DNA from: JAQUGA01 sp964521105
GTDB taxonomy: Bacteria; Bacteroidota; Bacteroidia; Bacteroidales; WCHB1-69
Assembly: GCA_964521105.1 (NCBI GenBank)
Contig: CAZFPO010000077.1
Coordinates: forward strand, 1-13,791
Reading direction: 5' to 3'
Length of the DNA: 13,791 nt
Position numbers and translations under genes: made by a program. Each line of letters opens with the position of its first letter. The stretch's first letter is position 1. The notes beneath the pieces are model-generated. The model saw only the letters and a list, made by a program, of their open reading frames with translations, did no database searches and was not told the DNA's origin. Shown here one piece after another: positions 1-7,468 of this stretch.

Positions 1-11
1 TGATTGAACTG

Positions 12-19
12 CAAAGATA
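12..19 (-). promoter_or_regulatory. Possible Bacteroidota -7 element reading leftwards out of the window
   Basis: On the minus strand these bases read TATCTTTG, matching the TAnnTTTG -7 element known for Bacteroidota. No convincing TTG partner lies 17-23 nt upstream, so this is a weak call. If real, it would drive a gene left of the window, divergent from the barrel genes. Confidence 0.25.
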
Positions 20-33
20 AAAAAATTAGGTGA

Positions 34-606
34 AAGATTGAGTATTCATTAAAAATTAATAATTCTGAGTCTGGATTATTTTCACTTGGTGTTAGAAGTA
101 GCGTTGGAATTGTAAACGATGGTAAATGGCAAAAACCAGCATTTGGAACAGGCGGGCATTTTCACATTCAATTTTCGGATAGAGTAAACAGCGAGTGGTT
201 TGCCGATCATTTAAAAGCCGACTTAGATAACTTTGGCTGGCGAGCCGACACACATATAGGCTGGAGTATAATGTATTATTTACGAAAAAATTCAAAACCA
301 TTAATTCGTCCTTATGTTTTAGCAGGTCATTGTTTTGAATACTTAAAATTTACAGATAATATATTTCCAAATAATTATGCTGAACGATGGAGTGCATCTA
401 TCCAAGGAGGTTTTGGCACACATATCAATGTAACTGAAAGAGTAGATTTTTCGTTTGCAACGCAATACATGATGCATTTAGGCACAAAAATAATTGCATC
501 GAATACTAATAATATTACCACTTTTACAAAAAAAACAGGAACAGGAATTCACGACCATATTCTTATAAATTTTAGTATAAACTACAAAATTGTTGACTTA
601 TGGTAA
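34..606 (+). CDS. Outer-membrane beta-barrel-like protein with unresolved or missing 5' end
   Basis: The reading frame is open from just after a stop at 31-33 to the stop at 604-606. The first ATG is only at 271, and there is no GTG or TTG before it. The part before 271 nevertheless reads as good protein (stretches such as GTGGHFHIQFSDRV and NFGWRADTHIGWSI), in the same alternating aromatic/glycine style as the rest. The gene is therefore coding from about residue 10 onward and its real start is not visible. No signal peptide is encoded, although an outer-membrane barrel needs one. Starting at 271 gives 111 residues, which would remove about half of the recognisable barrel strands. I infer a 5'-truncated or decayed barrel gene, or a local sequence error. 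It overlaps the next gene by 7 nt, so the two were probably co-transcribed. No specific function can be named. Confidence 0.55.
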   Translation, partial: KIEYSLKINNSESGLFSLGVRSSVGIVNDGKWQKPAFGTGGHFHIQFSDRVNSEWFADHLKADLDNFGWRADTHIGWSIMYYLRKNSKPLIRPYVLAGHCFEYLKFTDNIFPNNYAERWSASIQGGFGTHINVTERVDFSFATQYMMHLGTKIIASNTNNITTFTKKTGTGIHDHILINFSINYKIVDLW

Positions 607-1166
607 AAAAAATTGTGTTTACAATAGTTTTGACAACTTTTTTGCATTGTTTTTCGCAACAAAACAACATTTTAACAAGTGGATTGTTAAAAGCTAATTT
701 ATCGTTTACTCAAAGTTTCATGCTTCAACAACCAAATCAAAATGTTTATTTAAACGGATACTTGGAGTTCTTTTCTTCGAATAATATTAGCATCAGAGGC
801 GATGCGTTTTGGTATATTGATAGCCGACAGAACAATCCAATTTTTAACCAAAATTATTTAATACAATTTGGAGCAATATACCACAAACAGCGAACTATAA
901 ACGATTTTTACATTGGGCTACAACCCGGATTTTCGTTAACCATGCCCTACACATCGGAAAACCAACAAGATAAAAACGTCCTTCGTTTAATGCCAAATTT
1001 AAACATATTGGCGGGTTATACTTTATTTTTTTCAAAATATTGTAATTTTAATTTTGGAATCAATTACATTATTTCGAGATATAGAGGAACTAAAAATGGA
1101 TCATTAAAATTAGACGAATTAATGATTACAGGTGGTTTAGGGTTTCATTTAAAGATTCGGAAATAA
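600..1166 (+). CDS. Exported outer-membrane beta-barrel-like protein, 188 aa
   Basis: The product has an N-terminal signal peptide: a basic start (MVKK), a hydrophobic core over residues 5-18, and likely cleavage near FSQ at about residue 20. The Cys at residue 17 is not in a proper lipobox, so a lipoprotein is unlikely. The rest is a run of short amphipathic segments rich in Asn, Phe, Tyr and Gly (for example DFYIGLQPGFSLTM and CNFNFGINYIIS), ending in a barrel-like strand GGLGFHLKIRK. This suits a small outer-membrane barrel of 8 or so strands. The ATG at 600 lies inside the last codons of the upstream gene (ATGGTAA overlap), which supports translational coupling. A hairpin terminator follows at once. 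I do not recognise a specific family; the exported barrel call rests on the signal peptide and residue pattern. Confidence 0.75.
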   Translation: MVKKIVFTIVLTTFLHCFSQQNNILTSGLLKANLSFTQSFMLQQPNQNVYLNGYLEFFSSNNISIRGDAFWYIDSRQNNPIFNQNYLIQFGAIYHKQRTINDFYIGLQPGFSLTMPYTSENQQDKNVLRLMPNLNILAGYTLFFSKYCNFNFGINYIISRYRGTKNGSLKLDELMITGGLGFHLKIRK

Positions 1167-1209
1167 AAAAAAATCTGCCTCAAACTAAAAAGTTTGGACA
1201 GATTTTTTT
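1165..1209. terminator. Bidirectional rho-independent terminator between convergent genes
   Basis: AAATCTG at 1171-1177 pairs with CAGATTT at 1199-1205, and CAAACT at 1181-1186 pairs with AGTTTG at 1191-1196 around an AAAA loop, with a small internal loop between the stems. An A-run lies before the stem and a T-run after it, so each strand shows a hairpin followed by Us. It sits between the stop of the barrel gene (1166) and the stop of hydC (1224), so it serves both convergent units. Confidence 0.85.
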
Positions 1210-1223
1210 ATTGAATAGAACAC

Positions 1224-1712
1224 TTAAGCGTGTTGATACTCGGCAACAATACGTTTTACATCTTCGGAAGAAACCCTACCGTAAACTTTTTCGCCTACCA
1301 TCACAACAGGTGCTAGTCCACAAGCGCCAACGCAACGTAAGCTACTTAACGAAAACTTACCATCACTAGTTGTTTCACCAACTGATATACGCAATTGACG
1401 TTTAAATTCATCTAAGACCTTTTCCGAACCACGAACATAACAAGCGGTACCCATACAGATTGAAATTGGGTGAGCACCTTTAGGAGTCATTGTGAAAAAG
1501 GAGTAGAAAGTTACTACACCAAACACTTTGGCAACCGACATTTTTAATTCGTGAGCTACCACTTCCTGAACTTCAGCTGGTAAATAACCAAAATATGATT
1601 GGGTTTTATGAAGAACATTAATAAGTTCTCCAGCATCGTTGTTAAAAGACTTGCAAATCGCTTTAATTTCGTCGACTTGCTCTTGTTTTAATATAATTTT
1701 TACATGTGACAT
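1224..1712 (-). CDS. hydC: Electron-bifurcating hydrogenase gamma subunit HydC (NuoE-like, [2Fe-2S])
   Basis: This 162-residue protein is of the NuoE/HndA/HydC family, a helical N-terminal part followed by a thioredoxin-fold [2Fe-2S] domain. The four expected cluster cysteines are present as C-x4-C (Cys86, Cys91) and C-x3-C (Cys127, Cys131, in LRCVGACGLAP). The N-terminal stretch around residues 38-75 (SYFGYLPAEV, VFGVVTFYSFF) is typical of NuoE. In bifurcating hydrogenases this subunit docks on the NuoF-like HydB and carries a [2Fe-2S] cluster next to the FMN. It is the last gene of the operon, 29 nt after hydA, whereas the homologues are more often placed before the NuoF-like gene. The start is set by AGGAGG 8 nt upstream. 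A Complex I NuoE is ruled out by the neighbours: an H-cluster hydrogenase follows the same unit and no membrane subunits are present. Confidence 0.95.
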   Translation of the reverse strand: MSHVKIILKQEQVDEIKAICKSFNNDAGELINVLHKTQSYFGYLPAEVQEVVAHELKMSVAKVFGVVTFYSFFTMTPKGAHPISICMGTACYVRGSEKVLDEFKRQLRISVGETTSDGKFSLSSLRCVGACGLAPVVMVGEKVYGRVSSEDVKRIVAEYQHA

Positions 1713-1720
1713 TTTAAAAA

Positions 1721-1726
1721 CCTCCT
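1721..1726 (-). promoter_or_regulatory. Strong Shine-Dalgarno of hydC
   Basis: The minus strand reads AGGAGG, 8 nt before the hydC ATG, a full match to the anti-SD core. It fixes the start codon and is unusual for Bacteroidota, where SD sequences are generally weak or absent. Confidence 0.85.
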
Positions 1727-1741
1727 ATATGGTATAAAACC

Positions 1742-3520
1742 CTATTTTTCTAAATCAATTACTATTTCCGACCTTCTATCAAAATAATGCGTATGAAGCA
1801 AGTGGTGAGATTTTTCACCTAATGGTTTTCCCAGATACTCTTCATATAGCTTAATAATATCAGGATTTTCGTGTGATTTACGAATTGGCTTTTTAGAATC
1901 TTCTTCATAAATTGCTTTCCAACGAGCTTTAACTACATCACTATTTCCATGATGAAGTGGTTGACCGCCACCATTTATACAACCGCCTGGGCAAGCCATA
2001 ATTTCGATAGCATGGAAGTGACATTTACCTGCTTTAATATCTTCTAATAATTGGCGAGCATTTCCTAAACCGTGAGCAATTCCAATATTCAATTTTAATC
2101 CATTAAAATCGATAGTAGCAGCACGAACGCCTTCTAAACCGCGTAATTGTTCAAACGAAATTTTATCGAGTGATTTTTTAGTATATAATTCGTATGCTGT
2201 TCTGCAAGCTGCTTCGATAACACCTCCAGTAGTTCCAAAGATAACTCCTGCTCCAGTAGATTCGCCCATAGGACTGTCAAAATCTTCGTCGGGTAAAGAA
2301 TTAAAATCTAAGTTTGCTTGACGAATTAAAGATGCCAATTCGCGGGTTGTGATGGAATAATCAACATCAGGATTTCCATTTTCGGCAAATTCAGGTCGCG
2401 ATGACTCGTATTTTTTTGCAACACAAGGCATAACCGAAACTACCACCATTTCTTCGCGTTTAATTCCAAGTTTTTCGACAAAATAACTTTTAGCCATTGC
2501 ACCAAACATTTGTTGTGGCGATTTCGCTGTAGAAGGAATTTCATGCATTTCGGGGAATTGATGTTCAAAAAACTTAACCCAAGCAGGACAGCACGAAGTC
2601 ATTATAGGTAATTTTACGTCTTTATCTCCGTTTAAATGTTTTGTCAAACGGTCGAGTAACTCAGCACCTTCTTCCCAAATTGTTAAATCCGCAGCCCAGT
2701 CGGTATCAAAAATATAATCAAACCCTAAACGACGAAGAGCAGCAGCCATTTTACCAGTAACTAATGTACCAGGTTTTAATCCAAATTCTTCACCTAAAGC
2801 GGCACGAACAGCAGGAGCCGTTTGTACTATCACTTTTTTTGTTGGATCGGCAATAGCACGAATTACTTTACCTGTGTGGTCAGCTTCGGTTAATGCACCA
2901 ACTGGACAAACTGCGATACATTGTCCGCAATAAGTACAAACCGATTTTTCTAAAATTTGATCAAACGCTGTTGATACTACTGAAGTGAATCCTCTATTTA
3001 TACCTGATAAAACACCTACTGTTTGGAATTCGTTACACATCATTTCGCATCTACGGCACATGATACATTTATCCATATCACGAATGATGGAAGGAGAAAA
3101 ATCTTTTCGATAGGTTGATTGTTCACCTTGGAAAGGAATTTCACGAACACCCAATTTTTGTGCTAACGATTGCAAATCACAATTTCCGTTCTTAGGACAA
3201 ATTAAACAATCGAACGGGTGATCGGATAACATTAATTCCAAAACGGTTCTGCGAGAATTTATCACTCTGATACTATGGGTATTAACTACCATTCCCTGAA
3301 AACATTCGGTTACACACGCTGGAGCTAAATTTTTACGACCTTCAACTTCAACAACACAAATGCGGCATCCGCCTGGTTTATTTTGAATGTTTAAATCTTT
3401 CAACTCCAAGTAACATAATGTTGGAATTTCGATACCATTTTGTCGAGCAGCTTTTAAGATAGTAGTACCTTTTTCTACCTGTACAGCTTTATTATCAATG
3501 GTTATATTTATAAGTTCCAT
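1742..3520 (-). CDS. hydA: [FeFe]-hydrogenase catalytic subunit HydA, group A3-like
   Basis: The catalytic subunit evolves or consumes H2 at an H-cluster in the cytoplasm. Its 592 residues hold, in order: a plant-type [2Fe-2S] domain (Cys36, 52, 55, 69); the His-Cys3 [4Fe-4S] motif (His101, Cys105, 108, 114); two ferredoxin-type [4Fe-4S] motifs (Cys152/155/158/162 and Cys195/198/201/205); the H-cluster domain; and the C-terminal small-subunit-like tail. All three H-cluster signatures are intact: TSCCPAW (residues 308-314, with proton-shuttle Cys310 and ligand Cys311), MPCVAKKYE (Cys366) and MACPGGCINGG (Cys510, Cys514). The protein should therefore be active if maturases are present elsewhere. 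Together with HydB and HydC it forms the soluble NAD- and ferredoxin-linked bifurcating enzyme. It lacks the additional C-terminal iron-sulfur extension I recall from Thermotoga HydA. The start has AAGGAG 10 nt upstream, and the gene lies 19 nt after hydB. Confidence 0.97.
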   Translation of the reverse strand: MELINITIDNKAVQVEKGTTILKAARQNGIEIPTLCYLELKDLNIQNKPGGCRICVVEVEGRKNLAPACVTECFQGMVVNTHSIRVINSRRTVLELMLSDHPFDCLICPKNGNCDLQSLAQKLGVREIPFQGEQSTYRKDFSPSIIRDMDKCIMCRRCEMMCNEFQTVGVLSGINRGFTSVVSTAFDQILEKSVCTYCGQCIAVCPVGALTEADHTGKVIRAIADPTKKVIVQTAPAVRAALGEEFGLKPGTLVTGKMAAALRRLGFDYIFDTDWAADLTIWEEGAELLDRLTKHLNGDKDVKLPIMTSCCPAWVKFFEHQFPEMHEIPSTAKSPQQMFGAMAKSYFVEKLGIKREEMVVVSVMPCVAKKYESSRPEFAENGNPDVDYSITTRELASLIRQANLDFNSLPDEDFDSPMGESTGAGVIFGTTGGVIEAACRTAYELYTKKSLDKISFEQLRGLEGVRAATIDFNGLKLNIGIAHGLGNARQLLEDIKAGKCHFHAIEIMACPGGCINGGGQPLHHGNSDVVKARWKAIYEEDSKKPIRKSHENPDIIKLYEEYLGKPLGEKSHHLLHTHYFDRRSEIVIDLEK

Positions 3521-3530
3521 ATATTATATA

Positions 3531-3536
3531 CTCCTT
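3531..3536 (-). promoter_or_regulatory. Strong Shine-Dalgarno of hydA
   Basis: The minus strand reads AAGGAG, 10 nt before the hydA ATG and only a few bases after the hydB stop. It supports the start at 3520 over any internal ATG. Confidence 0.8.
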
Positions 3537-3539
3537 ATT

Positions 3540-5333
3540 TTATTTAATAAAAATTGCATTAAACTTACATTTTTCGTAACAAGCTCCACACTTGATACAG
3601 ATTTCTTGACGAATAAAATGAACTTGTTTACGTTCACCTTCAATTGCATTTACAGGGCAATTACGAGCACAAGCAGTACAACCCACGCACTCTTCGGGGA
3701 TAATTTCGTAACGCATTAAATCGCGACAAACTTTTGATGGACAAGTTTTTTCATCAACATGAGCCAAATATTCGTCCCAAAAATTTTCGATAGTTGAAAG
3801 AACAGGATTAGGTGATGTTTGACCAAGACCGCATAAAGCAGTATCTTTTATCACTTGGCTTAAATTTTTCAAATTATCTAAGTCTTCGCGTGTACCATTT
3901 CCTTTAGTAATTTTTTCAAGGATTTCATGCAAACGTTTATTACCAATACGACATGGAGTACATTTTCCGCATGATTCTTCAACCGTAAATTCGAGATAGA
4001 ATTTTGCAATAGCAACCATACAATCGTCTTCGTCCATAACAATCATACCGCCCGAACCCATCATAGATCCAGATGCAATTAAGTTATCATAATCGATTGG
4101 TGTGTCTAAATGTTTTTCAGTTAAACAACCACCTGAAGGTCCACCTGTTTGAACTGCTTTAAATTTTTTACCATCACGAATTCCACCACCAATTTCGAAA
4201 ATAATTTCACGTAAAGTAATACCCATTGGTACTTCAATAAGCCCAACATTATTTACTTTTCCAGCTAATGCAAAAACTTTTGTACCTTTTGATTTTTCGG
4301 TTCCAATTTTTGAGAACCATTCCCATCCTTTATTTAGGATAACTGGAATATTTGCATACGTTTCTACATTATTAACATTAGTAGGTTTTCCTTTGTAACC
4401 CGATTCGGCAGGAAAAGGTGGTTTAAATGTAGGTTCGCCACGATGACCTTCCATCGAATGGATTAATGCGGTTTCTTCGCCACAAACAAAAGCACCAGCT
4501 CCGTATCTTAATTCGATGTCGAACGAAAAACCAGACTGCAAAATATTTTCACCTAACAAACCATAAGCTCTGGCTTGGTCGATAGCTATTTTTAAACGAG
4601 TAATTGCTAACGGATACTCTGCACGTATATAAACTAATCCCTTTGTAGCACCAATTGCAAAACCGTTAATAGTCATTGCTTCAATAACGGAGTGAGGGTC
4701 ACCTTCGAGTATTGAACGGTCCATGAATGCACCAGGGTCGCCTTCATCAGCATTACATACTACGTATTTTTGATCGGCTTGGTTTTTTGCTGCAAATTCC
4801 CATTTTAATCCGGTTGAAAATCCACCACCACCACGACCACGTAATCCTGACTTTTTAATATTTTGTATTACTGCCATTGGGTTATTTTCTTCTAAAACTG
4901 CTCCTAATGCAGCATAACCATCATTGCCAATATATTCATCAATGTTTTCAGGGTCGATAAAACCGCAATTACGTAATGCAATACGAAGCTGTTTTTGATA
5001 AAATCCCATGTGTTTTGAGTCAGAAACTGGCGTCTTTGTTTCAGGATTTTCGAACAATAATCGAGTTACTTTTCGACCTTTAATAAAATGTTCTTCAATA
5101 ATTTCTGAACAATCATCTTCTTTAACTTGAGTATAAAAAGTATTATCGGGCATAATTTTTACAATAGGTCCTTTTTCACAAAACCCAAAACAACCCGTTT
5201 GAATTACTTGAATGTCTTCATCCAACCCTTTTTCTTGTATGATTGAATTAAATTGAGCTAATATTTTTTCAGATTCTGTTGCTCGACATCCCGTTCCTCC
5301 GCATATCAATATGTGATATTTGTACTTTGCCAT
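3540..5333 (-). CDS. hydB: Electron-bifurcating hydrogenase beta subunit HydB (NuoF-like, FMN/NADH site)
   Basis: This 597-residue flavoprotein is where NAD(H) reacts. The N-terminal thioredoxin-fold [2Fe-2S] domain has Cys11, Cys16, Cys48 and Cys52. The FMN/NADH core shows GRGGGGF (166-172), CNADEGDPGAF (193-203) and GAGAFVCGEETAL (278-290). An SLBB-type region follows at about 355-405. The NuoF [4Fe-4S] site is ESCGKCTPC plus TALCGLG (Cys455, 458, 461, 501). The C-terminus carries two ferredoxin-type [4Fe-4S] motifs (Cys549/552/555/559 and Cys579/582/585/589), which plain NuoF lacks and which are characteristic of bifurcating HydB. His525, Cys531 and Cys536 just before them could contribute to the zinc site known from HydB structures; that is inference. 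The gene follows the HndB-like gene by 16 nt, and AAAGGAGG 7 nt upstream fixes the start. Confidence 0.96.
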   Translation of the reverse strand: MAKYKYHILICGGTGCRATESEKILAQFNSIIQEKGLDEDIQVIQTGCFGFCEKGPIVKIMPDNTFYTQVKEDDCSEIIEEHFIKGRKVTRLLFENPETKTPVSDSKHMGFYQKQLRIALRNCGFIDPENIDEYIGNDGYAALGAVLEENNPMAVIQNIKKSGLRGRGGGGFSTGLKWEFAAKNQADQKYVVCNADEGDPGAFMDRSILEGDPHSVIEAMTINGFAIGATKGLVYIRAEYPLAITRLKIAIDQARAYGLLGENILQSGFSFDIELRYGAGAFVCGEETALIHSMEGHRGEPTFKPPFPAESGYKGKPTNVNNVETYANIPVILNKGWEWFSKIGTEKSKGTKVFALAGKVNNVGLIEVPMGITLREIIFEIGGGIRDGKKFKAVQTGGPSGGCLTEKHLDTPIDYDNLIASGSMMGSGGMIVMDEDDCMVAIAKFYLEFTVEESCGKCTPCRIGNKRLHEILEKITKGNGTREDLDNLKNLSQVIKDTALCGLGQTSPNPVLSTIENFWDEYLAHVDEKTCPSKVCRDLMRYEIIPEECVGCTACARNCPVNAIEGERKQVHFIRQEICIKCGACYEKCKFNAIFIK

Positions 5334-5340
5334 TCGGTAG

Positions 5341-5348
5341 CCTCCTTT
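5341..5348 (-). promoter_or_regulatory. Strong Shine-Dalgarno of hydB
   Basis: The minus strand reads AAAGGAGG, ending 7 nt before the hydB ATG. It is the strongest SD in the window and decides the start at 5333. Confidence 0.85.
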
Positions 5349-5349
5349 T

Positions 5350-5748
5350 TTATTTGTTATCTATTTTTTGATAATTAACTGGGATAATCCCTTCTACTAG
5401 TTCTCCATTAACGATATATTTCTGAACTATTTCGATTGCTTTTTCTTCGTTTACATATCCAAAAATGATGGGTTCTTCACCTGGTTTTTGAATTTCAACT
5501 GTTGGTTCTGCATAACAATACCCCATGCAACCAGTTTGTGTAATAATTCCATCAATTTTCCTTTTTGAAAACTCTTCCATAAACGATTCCATCGTTTGTT
5601 TTGCTCCCGATGCAATACCACAAGTTGACATCGATACTTTTACTTGTACGTGAGAATCAGGGTCATTTGCCTGTTCTCTCAGGTTGATTTTGGCTTTTAA
5701 AGCTTCTTGCTTTTTCTTTAAGTCAGCCAATGACATAATTTTTTCCAT
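5350..5748 (-). CDS. HndB-like thioredoxin-fold ([2Fe-2S] ferredoxin-type) protein
   Basis: The 132-residue product resembles the small (2Fe-2S) ferredoxin-domain proteins (HndB type) encoded beside NAD(P)-linked [FeFe]-hydrogenases. After a charged helical N-terminus (LADLKKKQEALKAKI) comes the thioredoxin-like fold with TCGIASGAK at 42-50 and TQTGCMGYCYAEPTVEI at 70-86. Only three cysteines are present (43, 74, 78). The position that would complete a C-x4-C pair is Gly48, so binding of a [2Fe-2S] cluster would need a non-Cys ligand, or the cluster is absent. Many relatives share a CGIA-type first motif as I recall, so this may be normal for the group. The role is probably electron transfer with, or regulation of, HydABC. 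The start is uncertain between residue 1 and Met5 (5736), since neither has a good SD. It lies 26 nt after the ATPase gene. Confidence 0.85.
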   Translation of the reverse strand: MEKIMSLADLKKKQEALKAKINLREQANDPDSHVQVKVSMSTCGIASGAKQTMESFMEEFSKRKIDGIITQTGCMGYCYAEPTVEIQKPGEEPIIFGYVNEEKAIEIVQKYIVNGELVEGIIPVNYQKIDNK

Positions 5749-5774
5749 ACTTATTAATCTTTATTTTATATTAT

Positions 5775-6317
5775 TTAATTTCTTATTTCATCTAAATTAT
5801 TTTGAATCATCTCCTTTAACATCATCACAATATTTGGATTTTGAATGGATATCCCATCTAACATGGAATTTACTTCGTCTGTATCAAAACAAAACTCTTT
5901 ATCGCCAAATTTATGGTTGTAAATAAACCGAACTCGGGGATATGAAGTTGCTGTGAGTATTACTACCGAAGCCATATCACCTATTGGCTTTCTGTCGAGG
6001 TGAGAATATTGCATTTGAACAATAACTTCGGTACCTTTGTTAAGAGTTGAATGAATTTGCATAAAACCATTACAACCCTCAGCACTTTGCTTTAACAAAG
6101 GAATGCCTAGTCCTACTTTACGAGTTGTTCGTGTAGTAAAAAAAGGGTCGGTTACTTGTTTCTGCATTTCTTCACTCATTCCAATTCCATTATCTTTAAT
6201 AGTTATCTTTAAAACATCATTTACAGTATCCTCTACAAATATCAACTCAATTTGCGTGGCTTTTGCACTCACTGAGTTTTGAAAAATGTCCAAAATATGT
6301 AACGATAAATCTTTCAT
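5775..6317 (-). CDS. Stand-alone GHKL (histidine-kinase-type) ATPase domain protein
   Basis: The 180-residue protein consists of a HATPase_c domain with all nucleotide-binding boxes: N box DIFQNSVSAKA (10-20, Asn14), G1 box DNGIGM (42-47), F box DPFFTTR (57-63), G2 box GLGIPLL (69-75) and GTEV (95-98). The DPFFTT box makes it closer to sensor histidine kinases than to SpoIIAB/RsbW. There is no dimerisation/phosphoacceptor His domain and no sensor domain. A C-terminal extension of about 75 residues (105-180) has no motif that I recognise. It is probably an ATP-binding signalling partner of the hydrogenase-like sensor in the same operon, either taking a phosphoacceptor from another protein or acting as a Ser/Thr kinase. 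No response regulator is in the window. It lies 57 nt after the PHP gene, the widest gap in the operon, so a secondary promoter is possible although I see no clear one. Confidence 0.85.
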   Translation of the reverse strand: MKDLSLHILDIFQNSVSAKATQIELIFVEDTVNDVLKITIKDNGIGMSEEMQKQVTDPFFTTRTTRKVGLGIPLLKQSAEGCNGFMQIHSTLNKGTEVIVQMQYSHLDRKPIGDMASVVILTATSYPRVRFIYNHKFGDKEFCFDTDEVNSMLDGISIQNPNIVMMLKEMIQNNLDEIRN

Positions 6318-6374
6318 TGCAAAATTGCTTATTTTTTTAATTCCTTTTTACTTTTTCCAATATTTATTACAAAT

Positions 6375-7115
6375 CTAATTAACCAAAACATTCCTTTGAT
6401 TTTCAAAAGTTAATGCACTCCTTATTTCTTCATAACTAATCTCGGTCATTTGAAAAGTACTGAAAGAACTTCCTATTTCGTCCAAATTATGAGCATCGGA
6501 ATTAGTTACTATTTTGAATTTTGACAACTCTTGGTGTGTACTTCTAAAATTCGAGTTTATTCCTCGTTTACTAACTTCAACTGCATCCACTTTAATATCT
6601 AAAGGAAAAAACCCCAATTGACTATATATGCTATTTTTGGGCTTATCAATATGAGCAGGAATAAAAATCCCATTTAATGAATGAACGAACAGTTCAATTT
6701 CGTTAATTGACTGATTTATTGCATTTATCAATAGTTTCTCTTCCTGATAAATGATATCTTCATTTTCGTCAACTAATACTTGATACCCAAAATAGTCGGG
6801 ATTATTCTGAAAAAAAGGTAAATGCATATTCAAATACTCTTGAAAATCAGACAAGGATTTATTATTTTCGAAAAAACATAAACAATGCACCTCTTCCCTA
6901 CTGGTAACCTCGGCACCGCAAAGTACATAAAGTCCATATTGAGCAGCAATTTTGTGAACCAAAACCGATTGTAACGTGGTGTTATGGTCTGAAATTCCAA
7001 TAATTTGTAAATTTTCACTTAAGGCTTTCGATACAATTGCACGTGGGCTCATATCCAAGCTACCGCAAGGAGATAAATGAGTGTGAATATGTAAATCGGC
7101 TTTAAATGATTTCAT
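6375..7115 (-). CDS. PHP-domain metal-dependent phosphoesterase
   Basis: The product has 246 residues and the full set of PHP motifs: DLHIHTHLSPCG (7-18, His9 and His11), SDHNT (42-46), GAEVTSREEVHCLCFF (67-82, Glu69 and His77), PAHIDKP (153-159, His155) and SDAHNLDEIG (206-215, Asp207 and His209). These are the expected ligands of a trinuclear metal site, so it should be an active phosphoesterase of the YciV/RNase AM-like superfamily. Its substrate cannot be read from the sequence. It could act on a nucleotide, a phosphoprotein or RNA. Proteins like this are known beside hydrogenase and DRTGG genes in anaerobes. The ATG begins 1 nt after the stop of DRTGG-B, implying translational coupling, so its work is likely tied to the DRTGG and ATPase proteins. 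Confidence 0.88.
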   Translation of the reverse strand: MKSFKADLHIHTHLSPCGSLDMSPRAIVSKALSENLQIIGISDHNTTLQSVLVHKIAAQYGLYVLCGAEVTSREEVHCLCFFENNKSLSDFQEYLNMHLPFFQNNPDYFGYQVLVDENEDIIYQEEKLLINAINQSINEIELFVHSLNGIFIPAHIDKPKNSIYSQLGFFPLDIKVDAVEVSKRGINSNFRSTHQELSKFKIVTNSDAHNLDEIGSSFSTFQMTEISYEEIRSALTFENQRNVLVN

Positions 7116-7116
7116 A

Positions 7117-7452
7117 CTATTTATTTAATAATGCATACAATTTGCCACTTACTTCGAATGCCGACTTTTGGGTAACTAAAATTGGAATATTTTCCTTATT
7201 ACTTTGTAAAACGGTATCTTCTTCGGGTTTAAATCCATTCACAATAATTACAGCAGAAACATCTTTAAGAGAAGCTATTGCTAAAACATTTTTATGCGAC
7301 TGTAGAGTAATCCATACCGCTCCCGAAGAGATATTGCCCATTACATCGCTCAACAAATCGGAAGTGTAACCACCTAACACTTCATTTTGAATACCTTGAC
7401 TTCCACTTACCAGTGATAATTCCAGTTTTTCGATTAAATCATTAACTATCAT
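7117..7452 (-). CDS. DRTGG-domain protein B
   Basis: This 111-residue single-domain protein belongs to the DRTGG family, a small alpha/beta domain also found in phosphate acetyltransferases and CBS-domain proteins and thought to have a regulatory or ligand-binding role. The literal DRTGG motif is not conserved here; the family hallmark seen is TSDLLSDVMG at about residues 29-38. It is a clear paralogue of the first gene of the operon: both share xLIEx, LVxGS, (A/T)SDL(L/M)SDV, a central VIIV/CIIF strand, a KEN motif and an FxxSGxLY tail. Gene spacing is 16 nt after the sensory hydrogenase gene and 1 nt before PHP. Ligand and partner are unknown; the duplication suggests a heterodimer or two different inputs. 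Confidence 0.85.
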   Translation of the reverse strand: MIVNDLIEKLELSLVSGSQGIQNEVLGGYTSDLLSDVMGNISSGAVWITLQSHKNVLAIASLKDVSAVIIVNGFKPEEDTVLQSNKENIPILVTQKSAFEVSGKLYALLNK

Positions 7453-7468
7453 AACTTACACTATTTAC

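Noticed and set aside
1224..5333. Reading the NuoE/NuoF/NuoG-like genes as part of respiratory Complex I
   Set aside because: The largest subunit carries all three H-cluster motifs, HydB has the extra C-terminal ferredoxin motifs, and no membrane nuo genes are present.
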